Source of the DNA: Burkholderiales bacterium | GTDB taxonomy: Bacteria; Pseudomonadota; Gammaproteobacteria; Burkholderiales; SG8-39 | DNA length: 5,397 nt | Direction: 5' to 3' | Assembly: GCA_017880745.1 (NCBI GenBank) | Contig: JADGRR010000249.1 | Coordinates: forward strand, 1-5,397 | Shown: one piece after another, positions 1 through 5,397 of the stretch | Layout: each line of letters begins with the position of its first letter | Position numbering within the stretch: the first letter of the stretch is position 1 | Notes under the pieces: generated by a model | Told to the model about the DNA's origin: nothing | Databases searched by the model: none | The model's input: the letters and a program-made list of their open reading frames with translations, nothing else | Made by a program: the position numbers and the translations under genes

Positions 1-248
1 CGCTTCACATCGATCTTCGCAGGCGTGAATTTCATGTCGTCACTCATTGCCACCTGGATGGCGCGTGAGACCTTCTTCGGATCCCCGGGCTTGCCCACCC
101 CCTGCGCATGCCCGCCATCCCCCGAATGTCCGCCCTCGGCCTTTCCGTGCATCGTGCCGGGGGTCATTCCCTGATGCGCGTCATCGTGTGCCAATACCGC
201 AATCGGCGTCAATGCGAGCGCGGCAAGAATAAGCATTCTGGCTTTCAT
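1..248 (-). CDS. Exported cupredoxin-type copper protein, N-terminal part (runs off left edge)
   Basis: The first 82 residues are visible and the C-terminal copper-binding part lies outside the window. The start is ATG at 248-246, preceded by a GAGG Shine-Dalgarno (259-262) with a 10-base spacer. Residues 1-20 form a classic Sec signal peptide (MKAR, a hydrophobic run, then AVLA), with likely cleavage before HDD. Residues 21-50 are a mobile-looking segment rich in His, Gly and Met (five His in 21-50, plus M28 and M33). Then comes VGKPGDPKKVSRAIQV and MSDDMKFTP, the typical entry into the plastocyanin-like fold of periplasmic copper-tolerance cupredoxins such as CopI of Rubrivivax gelatinosus. 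That likeness is from memory, and the type-1 site ligands cannot be seen. The expected role is periplasmic Cu binding or oxidation. It lies downstream of a copper ATPase and of a CopR-like box, which fits copper induction. The family call is fairly sure; the exact subfamily is not. Confidence 0.85.
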   Translation of the reverse strand, partial: MKARMLILAALALTPIAVLAHDDAHQGMTPGTMHGKAEGGHSGDGGHAQGVGKPGDPKKVSRAIQVAMSDDMKFTPAKIDVK

Positions 249-364
249 GAGTCCATATCCTCGGGTTAATGATCGTAATGTCGGCCAACACGCCAACTGT
301 TGACGGCCGTCCGGCTACAGTTCAGCGTGTCAGCATCATGCGTTCCCGGGACCGACAGCTATCT

Positions 365-400
365 GACGCTGGCATTACATTTCCGTAATCTTTCAGCGTC
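365..400 (-). promoter_or_regulatory. CopR/CusR-like response-regulator box within a nested inverted repeat
   Basis: The core is ATTAC (374-378), six bases, then GTAAT (385-389). Read on the plus strand as ACA-N5-GTAAT, it matches the spacing of the CopR-type operator remembered from Pseudomonas (CTGACA-N5-GTAAT). A second perfect inverted repeat flanks it: GACGCTG (365-371) and CAGCGTC (394-400). The site lies 126-141 bases upstream of the cupredoxin start and past the ATPase stop, so it most likely activates the cupredoxin transcript. On the minus strand a 4-of-6 match to the -10 hexamer (CATGAT, 340-335) would put the box centre about 53 bases upstream of transcription start. The matching -35 position (GATAGC, 363-358) is poor, as at activator-dependent promoters. 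The inverted repeats are seen directly; the regulator is inferred, and no copRS genes are in view. Confidence 0.6.
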
Positions 401-428
401 TGGAGCTGAACAACGTGCTGAAGGAGGC

Positions 429-444
429 GGCGCTGCAATGCGCC
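429..444 (-). terminator. Possible weak hairpin after the ATPase stop codon
   Basis: GGCGC (429-433) and GCGCC (440-444) form a five-base all-GC stem with a six-base loop, beginning 4 bases past the ATPase stop (451-449). No run of T follows it on the minus strand, so it is not a convincing intrinsic terminator. It could slow polymerase, protect the 3' end of the ATPase message, or be chance in GC-rich DNA. Confidence 0.25.
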
Positions 445-448
445 AAGT

Positions 449-2758
449 CTATAACTTGACGCGGTTAAGCCGCAATGCGTTGGTGACCACGGACACTGAG
501 CTCAGCGCCATGGCGGCGCCGGCGAAGACCGGCGACAGCAGCAAGCCGAAAGCCGGGTAGAGCACGCCGGCGGCAACGGGGATGCCGAGCGCGTTGTAGC
601 CGAACGCGAACGTGAGATTCTGGCGGATGTTGCGCATCGTGGCGCGCGACAGCACCGCGGCGCGGGCGATGCCGCGCAAGTCTCCCTTCACCAGCGTCAC
701 GCCGGCGCTCTCCATTGCCACGTCGGTGCCGGTGCCCATGGCGATGCCGACGTCGGCTGCGGCGAGCGCCGGCGCATCGTTGATGCCGTCACCGGCCATC
801 GCGACCTTGCGCCCCTCGGCCTGCAAGCGCTTGACGTGACCGGCCTTATCCTCGGGCAGCACCTCGGAGAGCGCTTCGTCGATGCCAAGTTTCCGCGCGA
901 CCGCATCGGCCGTGCGCTTCGAGTCGCCGGTCAGCATTACGATGCGCACGCCCGAGCTCTTGAGCGCCGCAATCGCGCCCAGTGTGCTTTCCTTGATCGG
1001 ATCGGCCACCGCAGCGATCCCGGCGGCAACACCGTTCACAGCGAAGAACACCACCGTTTTCGCTTCCGCGCGCCAGGCTTCCGCACGCTCTTCCCAACGC
1101 TGCGTATCGACGCCTTCCTTGGCGAGAAAATTGCGGCTGCCGACGAGCACGCGCTTGCCGTCGATATCGGCTTGCACGCCAAGGCCGTTGCTTGCATCGA
1201 ATGCTCCGGCCGGCTGCGGTGTCAGGCCGCGCGCCTTTGCGCCCGCGACGATCGCGAGCCCTATCGGGTGCTCGGACAGCTGCTCTACACCTGCGACCAG
1301 CGCGAGCGCTTCGTCCTCCGCAATGCCCTCGGCGATAAAATCAGTCAGTGCCGGATGGCCAAGCGTTAGCGTGCCGGTCTTGTCCACCACCACGGTGTCG
1401 ATGTCGCGCATGCGCTCGATCGCCTCGGCATTGCGGAACAGGATGCCGGCGCGCGCGCCTTGCCCCATTGCCACGGTCATCGAGATTGGCGTAGCGAGTC
1501 CGACCGCGCACGGACAGGCAATGATCAGCACCGCAACGGCGTTCAGAAACGCGTATGCGAATCGCGGCTCGGGACCGAAGAACCACCACGCGAGCGCCGT
1601 CACGATGGCGATGCCCACCACGATCTGCACGAAGTATGCGGCGATGATATCGGCGAGCCGCTGGATCGGCGCGCGCGTGCGTTGCGCTTCGCTAACCATG
1701 TGAACGATGCGCGCCAAGAGCGTGTCGGCGCCCACGCGCTCGGCACGCATAAGCAGTGAGCCGTTGCCGTTCACGGTTGCGCCGCTCACCTTGTCGCCCT
1801 CAGCCTTGGCCACCGGCATCGGTTCACCGCTGATCATGGATTCGTCCACTCTGCTCGCGCCCTCGAGCACTGTGCCGTCGACGGGCACCTTCTCGCCCGG
1901 CTTGACGCGCAGCCGGTCGCCGACGGCCACGGTGTCGAGCGGCACCTGCTCCTCGACACCGCCGTCGCGCAGGCGCCAGGCGAGGTTGGGCGCGAGTTGC
2001 AGCAATTGCTGAATTGCCTGGCTGGTCTTGCCCATTGCGCGCAGCTGCAGCACGTCGCCGAGCATCACCAGGGTCACGATCACGGCCGCCGCTTCGAAAT
2101 AGGTGCCGACCGCACCGTCGTGCTCGCGAAACTCCGGCGGAAACCAACCGGGCGCAAGCACGGCGGCGAGGCTGAATACGTATGCGAGCCCCACTCCCAG
2201 CCCGATAAGCGTGTACATGTTGAGCGCGCGATGTGCGAGCGAGAACCAGAACTTGCGCAGGATCGGCCAGCCGACCCAGAGCACCACCGGCGTGCCCAGC
2301 ACAAACTCGATCCAGCCGCGTGGCCGCGGCTGAAGCCCGAACAGATCATGGATGCCGACCATCGGCGACATCGCGAGCACCACCAGCGGGATCGACAGGG
2401 CGACCCCCGACCACAGCCGCCGCGTCAGATCGCGCAACTCGGAATCGTCAGCTTCCCCGGTACCCGCGACCGGCACCAGCGCCATGCCACATTTGGGGCA
2501 ACTGCCGGGCTTCGGGCTGCGAATTTCCGGATGCATGGGGCAGGTATACTCGGCGGCGCGAGGGGCGGCCTCGAGTATCGGCACCAGCGTCATGCCGCAC
2601 TTCGGGCAACTGCCCGGCGTGTCACGCACGATTTCCGGATGCATCGGGCAGGTGTAACGGGTACCGCTCGTCGCTGGTGCGGTGTCTGGGTGTGCGGAAG
2701 CCACGTGCGGATGAGCGTGAGCGCGGGCCGGGTGCGAATCGTTCGGATCTGCCTTCAT
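449..2758 (-). CDS. copA: Copper/silver-exporting P1B-type ATPase with two N-terminal HMBD modules
   Basis: This inner-membrane pump uses ATP to move Cu+ (or Ag+) out of the cytoplasm. The 769 residues are complete. The start at 2758 has a GAGGGG Shine-Dalgarno (2765-2770) six bases upstream. In order: a His-rich tail (H9, H14, H16, H18, H23, H37-type spacing leading into the modules); two tandem heavy-metal-binding modules at 35-60 and 71-96, each YTCPMHPEI...CPKCGM; membrane helices near 115-133, 150-168, 181-203 and 218-237; the actuator loop with SGEP (310-313); the CPC ion motif (415-417); phosphorylation site DKTGT (D459); SEHP (495-498) of the nucleotide domain; GDGIND (656-661); and two last helices with YN (721-722) and M750/S754. 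CPC plus YN plus MxxxS is the Cu+/Ag+ (P1B-1) signature. It lacks a GMxCxxC HMA domain, so it resembles SilP and HMBD-type CopA pumps. The symbol denotes the ATPase, not the multicopper oxidase also called CopA. Cu versus Ag preference is not resolved. Confidence 0.96.
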   Translation of the reverse strand: MKADPNDSHPARAHAHPHVASAHPDTAPATSGTRYTCPMHPEIVRDTPGSCPKCGMTLVPILEAAPRAAEYTCPMHPEIRSPKPGSCPKCGMALVPVAGTGEADDSELRDLTRRLWSGVALSIPLVVLAMSPMVGIHDLFGLQPRPRGWIEFVLGTPVVLWVGWPILRKFWFSLAHRALNMYTLIGLGVGLAYVFSLAAVLAPGWFPPEFREHDGAVGTYFEAAAVIVTLVMLGDVLQLRAMGKTSQAIQQLLQLAPNLAWRLRDGGVEEQVPLDTVAVGDRLRVKPGEKVPVDGTVLEGASRVDESMISGEPMPVAKAEGDKVSGATVNGNGSLLMRAERVGADTLLARIVHMVSEAQRTRAPIQRLADIIAAYFVQIVVGIAIVTALAWWFFGPEPRFAYAFLNAVAVLIIACPCAVGLATPISMTVAMGQGARAGILFRNAEAIERMRDIDTVVVDKTGTLTLGHPALTDFIAEGIAEDEALALVAGVEQLSEHPIGLAIVAGAKARGLTPQPAGAFDASNGLGVQADIDGKRVLVGSRNFLAKEGVDTQRWEERAEAWRAEAKTVVFFAVNGVAAGIAAVADPIKESTLGAIAALKSSGVRIVMLTGDSKRTADAVARKLGIDEALSEVLPEDKAGHVKRLQAEGRKVAMAGDGINDAPALAAADVGIAMGTGTDVAMESAGVTLVKGDLRGIARAAVLSRATMRNIRQNLTFAFGYNALGIPVAAGVLYPAFGLLLSPVFAGAAMALSSVSVVTNALRLNRVKL
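2471..2656 (-). repeat. Tandem duplication encoding the two HMBD metal-binding modules
   Basis: Two copies (2579-2656 for residues 35-60 and 2471-2548 for residues 71-96) sit with a 108-base period, joined by a 10-residue linker. Both encode YTCPMHPEI, a short variable stretch, then PGSCPKCGM and LVP. Each offers three Cys, one His and two Met as soft-metal ligands. The DNA is also similar; for example the stretch encoding CPMHPEI is nearly identical. Many family members carry one such module, so this is an internal duplication that may raise metal-sensing or loading capacity. Confidence 0.85.
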
Positions 2759-2799
2759 TGTCGGCCCCTCGTAGAATCGTGTGTCGGAATTGGGCTACG

Positions 2800-3264
2800 C
2801 TATTTGTGCTGGCCGAACAGCAGCGGCCTTAGCGTCCGGTAGGCTACCACCAATAACGGCGGCAAGATCAGCCACTGCAGCAGTGGGGAAAGACCAATCC
2901 CGAAGATCGTCGGCATGCTCGCCGTATAGCCCCAACTGCCGGCGCGATAGACGTTGTACCACTCGCTCCATGCGGTAAAAGCCAGCGCGCCGACCACGAC
3001 AATTGCGCCGCCGGTCCACGGGCGCGACGCCGGCCAATCCGCACGCCGGAGCACCCTGCCCGCCAGCGCGTACATCGCGAGGACAATCAGCACGTCGCCC
3101 ACGGAGCAATGAAGCAGTGCCCAGGCGACACTCAACCGATCCGCCTCGGCCCAGATCGTATACAGCCGGACCTGCGCGATTTCCCACGCCAGATTCAAAA
3201 CGAAGGCGAGGGCCGACCAGAGACCTGCACGTGCCATAACGCCGGGCGTCGTCATGATGCGCAT
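2800..3264 (-). CDS. Uncharacterised small four-helix membrane protein
   Basis: I do not recognise a named family; the 154-residue protein looks like a conserved but uncharacterised membrane protein. Predicted helices lie near 11-30, 48-69, 83-102 and 123-142. Striking polar and aromatic residues sit at or near the membrane: NLAWE (24-28), LHCSVGD (51-57), SEWYNVYR (100-107), GSWGY (109-113) and MP (117-118). E28, H52, C53, D57, E101 and M117 could form a metal or cofactor site, though this is inference. The frame stays open upstream to 3435, overlapping the DUF302 gene, but ATG at 3264 has an AAGGGA Shine-Dalgarno and avoids the overlap. Later in-frame ATGs at 3255 and 3237 are less likely starts. 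It lies 40 bases after DUF302 and 41 bases before the copper ATPase, which suggests co-transcription and a membrane role in metal handling. Confidence 0.8.
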   Translation of the reverse strand: MRIMTTPGVMARAGLWSALAFVLNLAWEIAQVRLYTIWAEADRLSVAWALLHCSVGDVLIVLAMYALAGRVLRRADWPASRPWTGGAIVVVGALAFTAWSEWYNVYRAGSWGYTASMPTIFGIGLSPLLQWLILPPLLVVAYRTLRPLLFGQHK

Positions 3265-3268
3265 CGCG

Positions 3269-3274
3269 TCCCTT
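3269..3274 (-). promoter_or_regulatory. Ribosome binding site setting the start of the four-helix protein
   Basis: AAGGGA on the minus strand, four bases before ATG at 3264, decides between several in-frame starts (3435, 3264, 3255, 3237). The far-upstream 3435 start would lie inside the DUF302 gene and would add a Cys/Arg-rich, non-membrane leader typical of shadow translation. Confidence 0.6.
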
Positions 3275-3304
3275 AATGCTGCGCGCCCTAGTCTTGTCCC
3301 GGCG

Positions 3305-3694
3305 TCACGCCTTGAGGCTCGCGCAGACCCGTTGCAGAAGTGCCCGTACTTCGTTGCCGAGGGCATGCACTTCGGGTTTGTCGACCAACTGCAACACGGC
3401 CTCGGGGTCCATGAATGCAACCGTAATGGTTCCATCGACTTCTTCGCGCACGACCACGTTGCACGGTAGCAACAAACCGATGTCCGGGTCCGCCTCGATC
3501 GCGCGGTGCGCGAGCGGGGGATTGCATGCGCCGAGTATGCGATATGGCCGGCGTTCGATATTGAGCTTGGATTTCAGCGTCGCCTTGACATCAATATCGG
3601 TGAGCACGCCGAATCCTTCCTTTTTCAGGGCCTCGGTAACTTTCGCCACGGCGGCGTCGAACGGTATCTTTAGCTGAGTGCTGAACCCGTACAT
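3305..3694 (-). CDS. DUF302 family protein
   Basis: A 129-residue soluble protein with no signal peptide or membrane helix. It opens MYGFSTQLKIPFDAAVAKVTEALKKEGFGVL, typical of DUF302: a beta strand, the amphipathic helix that follows it, and FGVLTDIDV. Later come GACNPPLAHRAI (56-66) and GLLLPCNVVV (73-82), the two most recognisable family motifs. C57, H63 and C78 are candidate ligand residues; M95, H111 and C124 are extra soft-metal-type residues. The biochemical function of DUF302 is not established, but members often sit beside heavy-metal or sulfur-oxidation genes. The start at 3694 is firm: AAGGAG (3702-3707) lies seven bases upstream. It is probably the first gene of a DUF302, membrane protein, copper ATPase transcript, or an internal gene if transcription continues from the kinase. 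The family call is strong; the role is unknown. Confidence 0.92.
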   Translation of the reverse strand: MYGFSTQLKIPFDAAVAKVTEALKKEGFGVLTDIDVKATLKSKLNIERRPYRILGACNPPLAHRAIEADPDIGLLLPCNVVVREEVDGTITVAFMDPEAVLQLVDKPEVHALGNEVRALLQRVCASLKA

Positions 3695-3718
3695 GATTCG
3701 ACTCCTTTAGGTGGTGGA

Positions 3719-3724
3719 ACTATA
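3719..3724 (-). promoter_or_regulatory. Possible -10 element upstream of the DUF302 gene
   Basis: TATAGT on the minus strand matches the sigma-70 -10 consensus at five of six positions, 25 bases before the DUF302 start and in the only roomy gap (110 bases) between the kinase and the copper genes. No good -35 hexamer lies 16-19 bases upstream, so an activator would be needed, or the match is chance. No clear operator or intrinsic terminator was seen in the rest of 3695-3804. Confidence 0.3.
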
Positions 3725-3804
3725 GATTGGCCTTGGGCGTTGCGATTTCGTTCGAACTGTCATCGTTACCTGAACAATCTCCGCGTGCGCATGCAGAAGG
3801 CGCG

Positions 3805-5397
3805 TCAACGTTGGTCAGGATCGCGGCGCAAGGCACGAATATAGATGGTCATAGTCCCGACAAACCCGCTGATAATCATCATTTCGCCGAAAGTGTCATG
3901 CCAGCCGCCCATCGGAGTCATCAGCAGCATCGAGCCGCCAATCACGAGGGCCGCGAAAGCGATGGCACCCGTGAGCCGTTCGAGATTGCGGCTGAAGCGG
4001 CGCCCCAGGGCCTCCAGACCCGGAAGTCGGCCCAGATCGCCTTCGGCAAAACGCCGGAGGATGCGTCGCGTGTCGCCGGGCGCATCGACTATCAAGCGCT
4101 CCATTTCGCGTGCAAGCTTGCTTGTCGTTCCTTTAATCCGCGCCAGCGAGAAGTGCTGCGCAGTCAGGCGTGAGATTTCTTCGCGAAACGATTCCATGTG
4201 GTTATATCCCGGGGCGAGTTGGCCTATCATCGACTCCAGGATGACGAAAGCGCGCGTCAGCAGGACAAACTCGCCGGGATTGTGTACCCCGTTCCGGCTT
4301 CCGGCACGCAGCAGTGATTCGAACGCATTGCCGATTGAAACATCCGCCAGCTGGGTCCTGCGGATTTCATACAGGACTGCCTTTATGTCCACCAACAGCG
4401 CCACACGGTTGACTTTTTCGCTCGCCGGTGCCATTTCGAGATAAGCCTCGGTGGCGGCCCGCGCATCGCCTTTGACGACCGCCTCGAGCAGGAGTGTCAG
4501 CGATTCGCGCATCGGCTCGTCAAGATCGCCCGTATTCCCGAAATCGAGCAGGGAGAGCCGCCCATCCGGCAGAACGAAGACATTGCCGGGATGCGGGTCG
4601 GCATGAAACAAGCCTTCTTCGAAGATCGAATGCAGCATCAGCTTTACCAGGGTGTTGACCACCCGCGGCATCGCTTCCGGATGCGCCTTCGCGTAGAGAT
4701 CCGCCCGCTCGCCGGCCGAGTACTCCATCGTAAGCACGGTGTCTCCCGAATACTCCGCGATGACATCCGGTATCCAGAGGTCAGGGACATCGGCCAGCGC
4801 TGCGCGAATGAGTACAATGGAGCGCGCTTCGCGACCAAAATCGGTCTCCCGGTGAAGACTATTGGCCAATTCACGCACTATAATTGGAAGATCAACGGCG
4901 CGCAGACTCGGAAACAGCCCCACCCCCAGCCCTACCAGGTAATTCAGTGCCGCGATATCCGTGGAGATTATTGCTTTGAGGCGGGGTCGCTGCACTTTCA
5001 CCGCCACGTGACGCCCGTCCCGCGTGGTCGCCTCATGCACCTGGGCAATGGTTGCGGCGGCAAGCGGCGTTTCGCTGAACGCCGAGAACAATTTAGCCAA
5101 CGGGGCGCCCAGCTCGCGTTCTACCTTCGCGCGCACAACTTCAATGCCCATCGCCGGCAACTGGTCGTGCAACAACTTCAACTCATCGGTGTAGGCGGCC
5201 GGCAGCAGGTCGCGCCGTAACGCGAGCACTTGTCCGAGTTTGAGAAAGACCAGCCCCAGTTCCTCGAAGGTTTCCCGTACTTCCTTCGGCGACGGCCAAT
5301 GTTTCCTGCCGAACAACGCTCCTAGGAACTGGTGCCGGGCGAGAACACGCAGTATCTGCATTAGTCGCGGCGCCGCTCGCAGCGTTTTGGTCCTCTC
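3805..5397 (-). CDS. AarF/UbiB/ABC1-family atypical kinase-like protein (start likely beyond right edge)
   Basis: This is a member of the ABC1/ADCK/UbiB family, membrane-associated atypical kinases or ATPases linked to ubiquinone biosynthesis. Numbering from the in-window ATG at 5361: KLGQ (41-44) of the KxGQ motif; the Ala-rich loop AAATIAQVH (101-109); VAVKVQRP with K122; the ExD motif (E172, D174); HADPHPGN (253-260); and LLDFGN with D273. Two membrane helices end the protein (about 463-483 and 488-508), as in UbiB. All key motifs are intact. The ATG at 5361 has no nearby Shine-Dalgarno. The frame stays open for 12 more codons to the edge and reads like family sequence (TLRAAPRL before QILRVLARH), so I extend the gene to 5397 as 5'-partial. 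Whether it is the housekeeping UbiB or an accessory paralog cannot be told here; no ubiE or ubiJ neighbour is in view. Its link to the copper genes rests on strand and a 110-base gap. Confidence 0.92.
   Translation of the reverse strand, partial: ERTKTLRAAPRLMQILRVLARHQFLGALFGRKHWPSPKEVRETFEELGLVFLKLGQVLALRRDLLPAAYTDELKLLHDQLPAMGIEVVRAKVERELGAPLAKLFSAFSETPLAAATIAQVHEATTRDGRHVAVKVQRPRLKAIISTDIAALNYLVGLGVGLFPSLRAVDLPIIVRELANSLHRETDFGREARSIVLIRAALADVPDLWIPDVIAEYSGDTVLTMEYSAGERADLYAKAHPEAMPRVVNTLVKLMLHSIFEEGLFHADPHPGNVFVLPDGRLSLLDFGNTGDLDEPMRESLTLLLEAVVKGDARAATEAYLEMAPASEKVNRVALLVDIKAVLYEIRRTQLADVSIGNAFESLLRAGSRNGVHNPGEFVLLTRAFVILESMIGQLAPGYNHMESFREEISRLTAQHFSLARIKGTTSKLAREMERLIVDAPGDTRRILRRFAEGDLGRLPGLEALGRRFSRNLERLTGAIAFAALVIGGSMLLMTPMGGWHDTFGEMMIISGFVGTMTIYIRALRRDPDQR

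Noticed and set aside
302..311. Perfect 10-base palindrome GACGGCCGTC in the cupredoxin leader
   Set aside because: It is short and GC-rich, not linked to a known operator, and expected by chance at a modest rate in such DNA.
367..459. Plus-strand stretch reading RLELNNVLKEAALQCAK before a stop
   Set aside because: It looks helical and protein-like, so I considered a gene remnant. It is short, has no start or ribosome site, and an in-frame stop lies just upstream at 364. Too little to call a pseudogene.
300..560. Plus-strand open frame covering the intergenic region
   Set aside because: It overlaps the ATPase 3' end, has no Shine-Dalgarno, and spans the regulatory palindrome; no protein-like features.
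882..1703. Long plus-strand open frame of 273 codons
   Set aside because: It is fully antisense to the catalytic core of the ATPase, has a low-complexity Ala/Ser/Arg/Pro composition typical of a GC-rich shadow frame, and shows no domain.
2770..2799. CGTAG/CTACG inverted repeat just upstream of the ATPase ribosome site
   Set aside because: Five-base arms with a 20-base loop are too weak for a terminator or riboswitch, and there is no MerR-type dyad with a 19-base promoter spacer.
1997..2842. Long plus-strand open frame of 281 codons, rich in His, Arg and Gln
   Set aside because: It is antisense to the ATPase N-terminal half, and its His/Arg repeats mirror the metal-module codons. It has no ribosome site or recognisable fold.
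3735..3804. Search for a terminator after the kinase gene
   Set aside because: Only short palindromes (TTCGAA, GCATGC) are present, with no GC-rich stem followed by a T run on the minus strand.
4591..5220. Plus-strand open frame of 209 codons
   Set aside because: It is antisense to the conserved kinase motifs; its composition is that of a complement frame with no family resemblance.

Overview
The window looks like a GC-rich proteobacterial chromosome segment, most likely from a betaproteobacterium. This rests on base composition, Shine-Dalgarno-type start sites and protein style; no taxonomic marker is present. Every supported gene lies on the minus strand, so transcription runs from the right edge to the left edge. 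No RNA gene, insertion sequence, CRISPR array or origin was seen, and no gene-free stretch exceeds about 200 bases.

In transcription order: (1) an AarF/UbiB/ABC1-family atypical kinase with two C-terminal membrane helices, which probably starts beyond the right edge; (2) after a 110-base gap with a possible promoter, a 129-residue DUF302 protein; (3) after 40 bases, an uncharacterised small four-helix membrane protein of 154 residues; (4) after 41 bases, a complete 769-residue copper/silver P1B-type ATPase with a His-rich N-terminus and two tandem CPMHPEI/CPKCGM metal-binding modules; (5) after a 200-base intergenic region, the first 82 residues of an exported cupredoxin-type copper protein, which runs off the left edge.

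The 200-base region holds the most informative non-coding signal: an ATTAC-N6-GTAAT inverted repeat (374-389) resembling the binding box of CopR/CusR-type heavy-metal response regulators. It is nested inside a second perfect 7-base inverted repeat (365-371 and 394-400). It lies upstream of the cupredoxin and downstream of the ATPase stop, so it most plausibly controls the cupredoxin and whatever follows it to the left.

Taken together this is a copper-handling locus. The ATPase would pump Cu+ (or Ag+) out of the cytoplasm, and the periplasmic cupredoxin would bind or oxidise it. DUF302 and the four-helix protein sit tightly between the kinase and the ATPase and are candidate undescribed partners, with conserved-looking Cys/His/Glu residues. 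The operon link is inferred from spacing and shared strand only. The involvement of the kinase is the weakest part of that inference.
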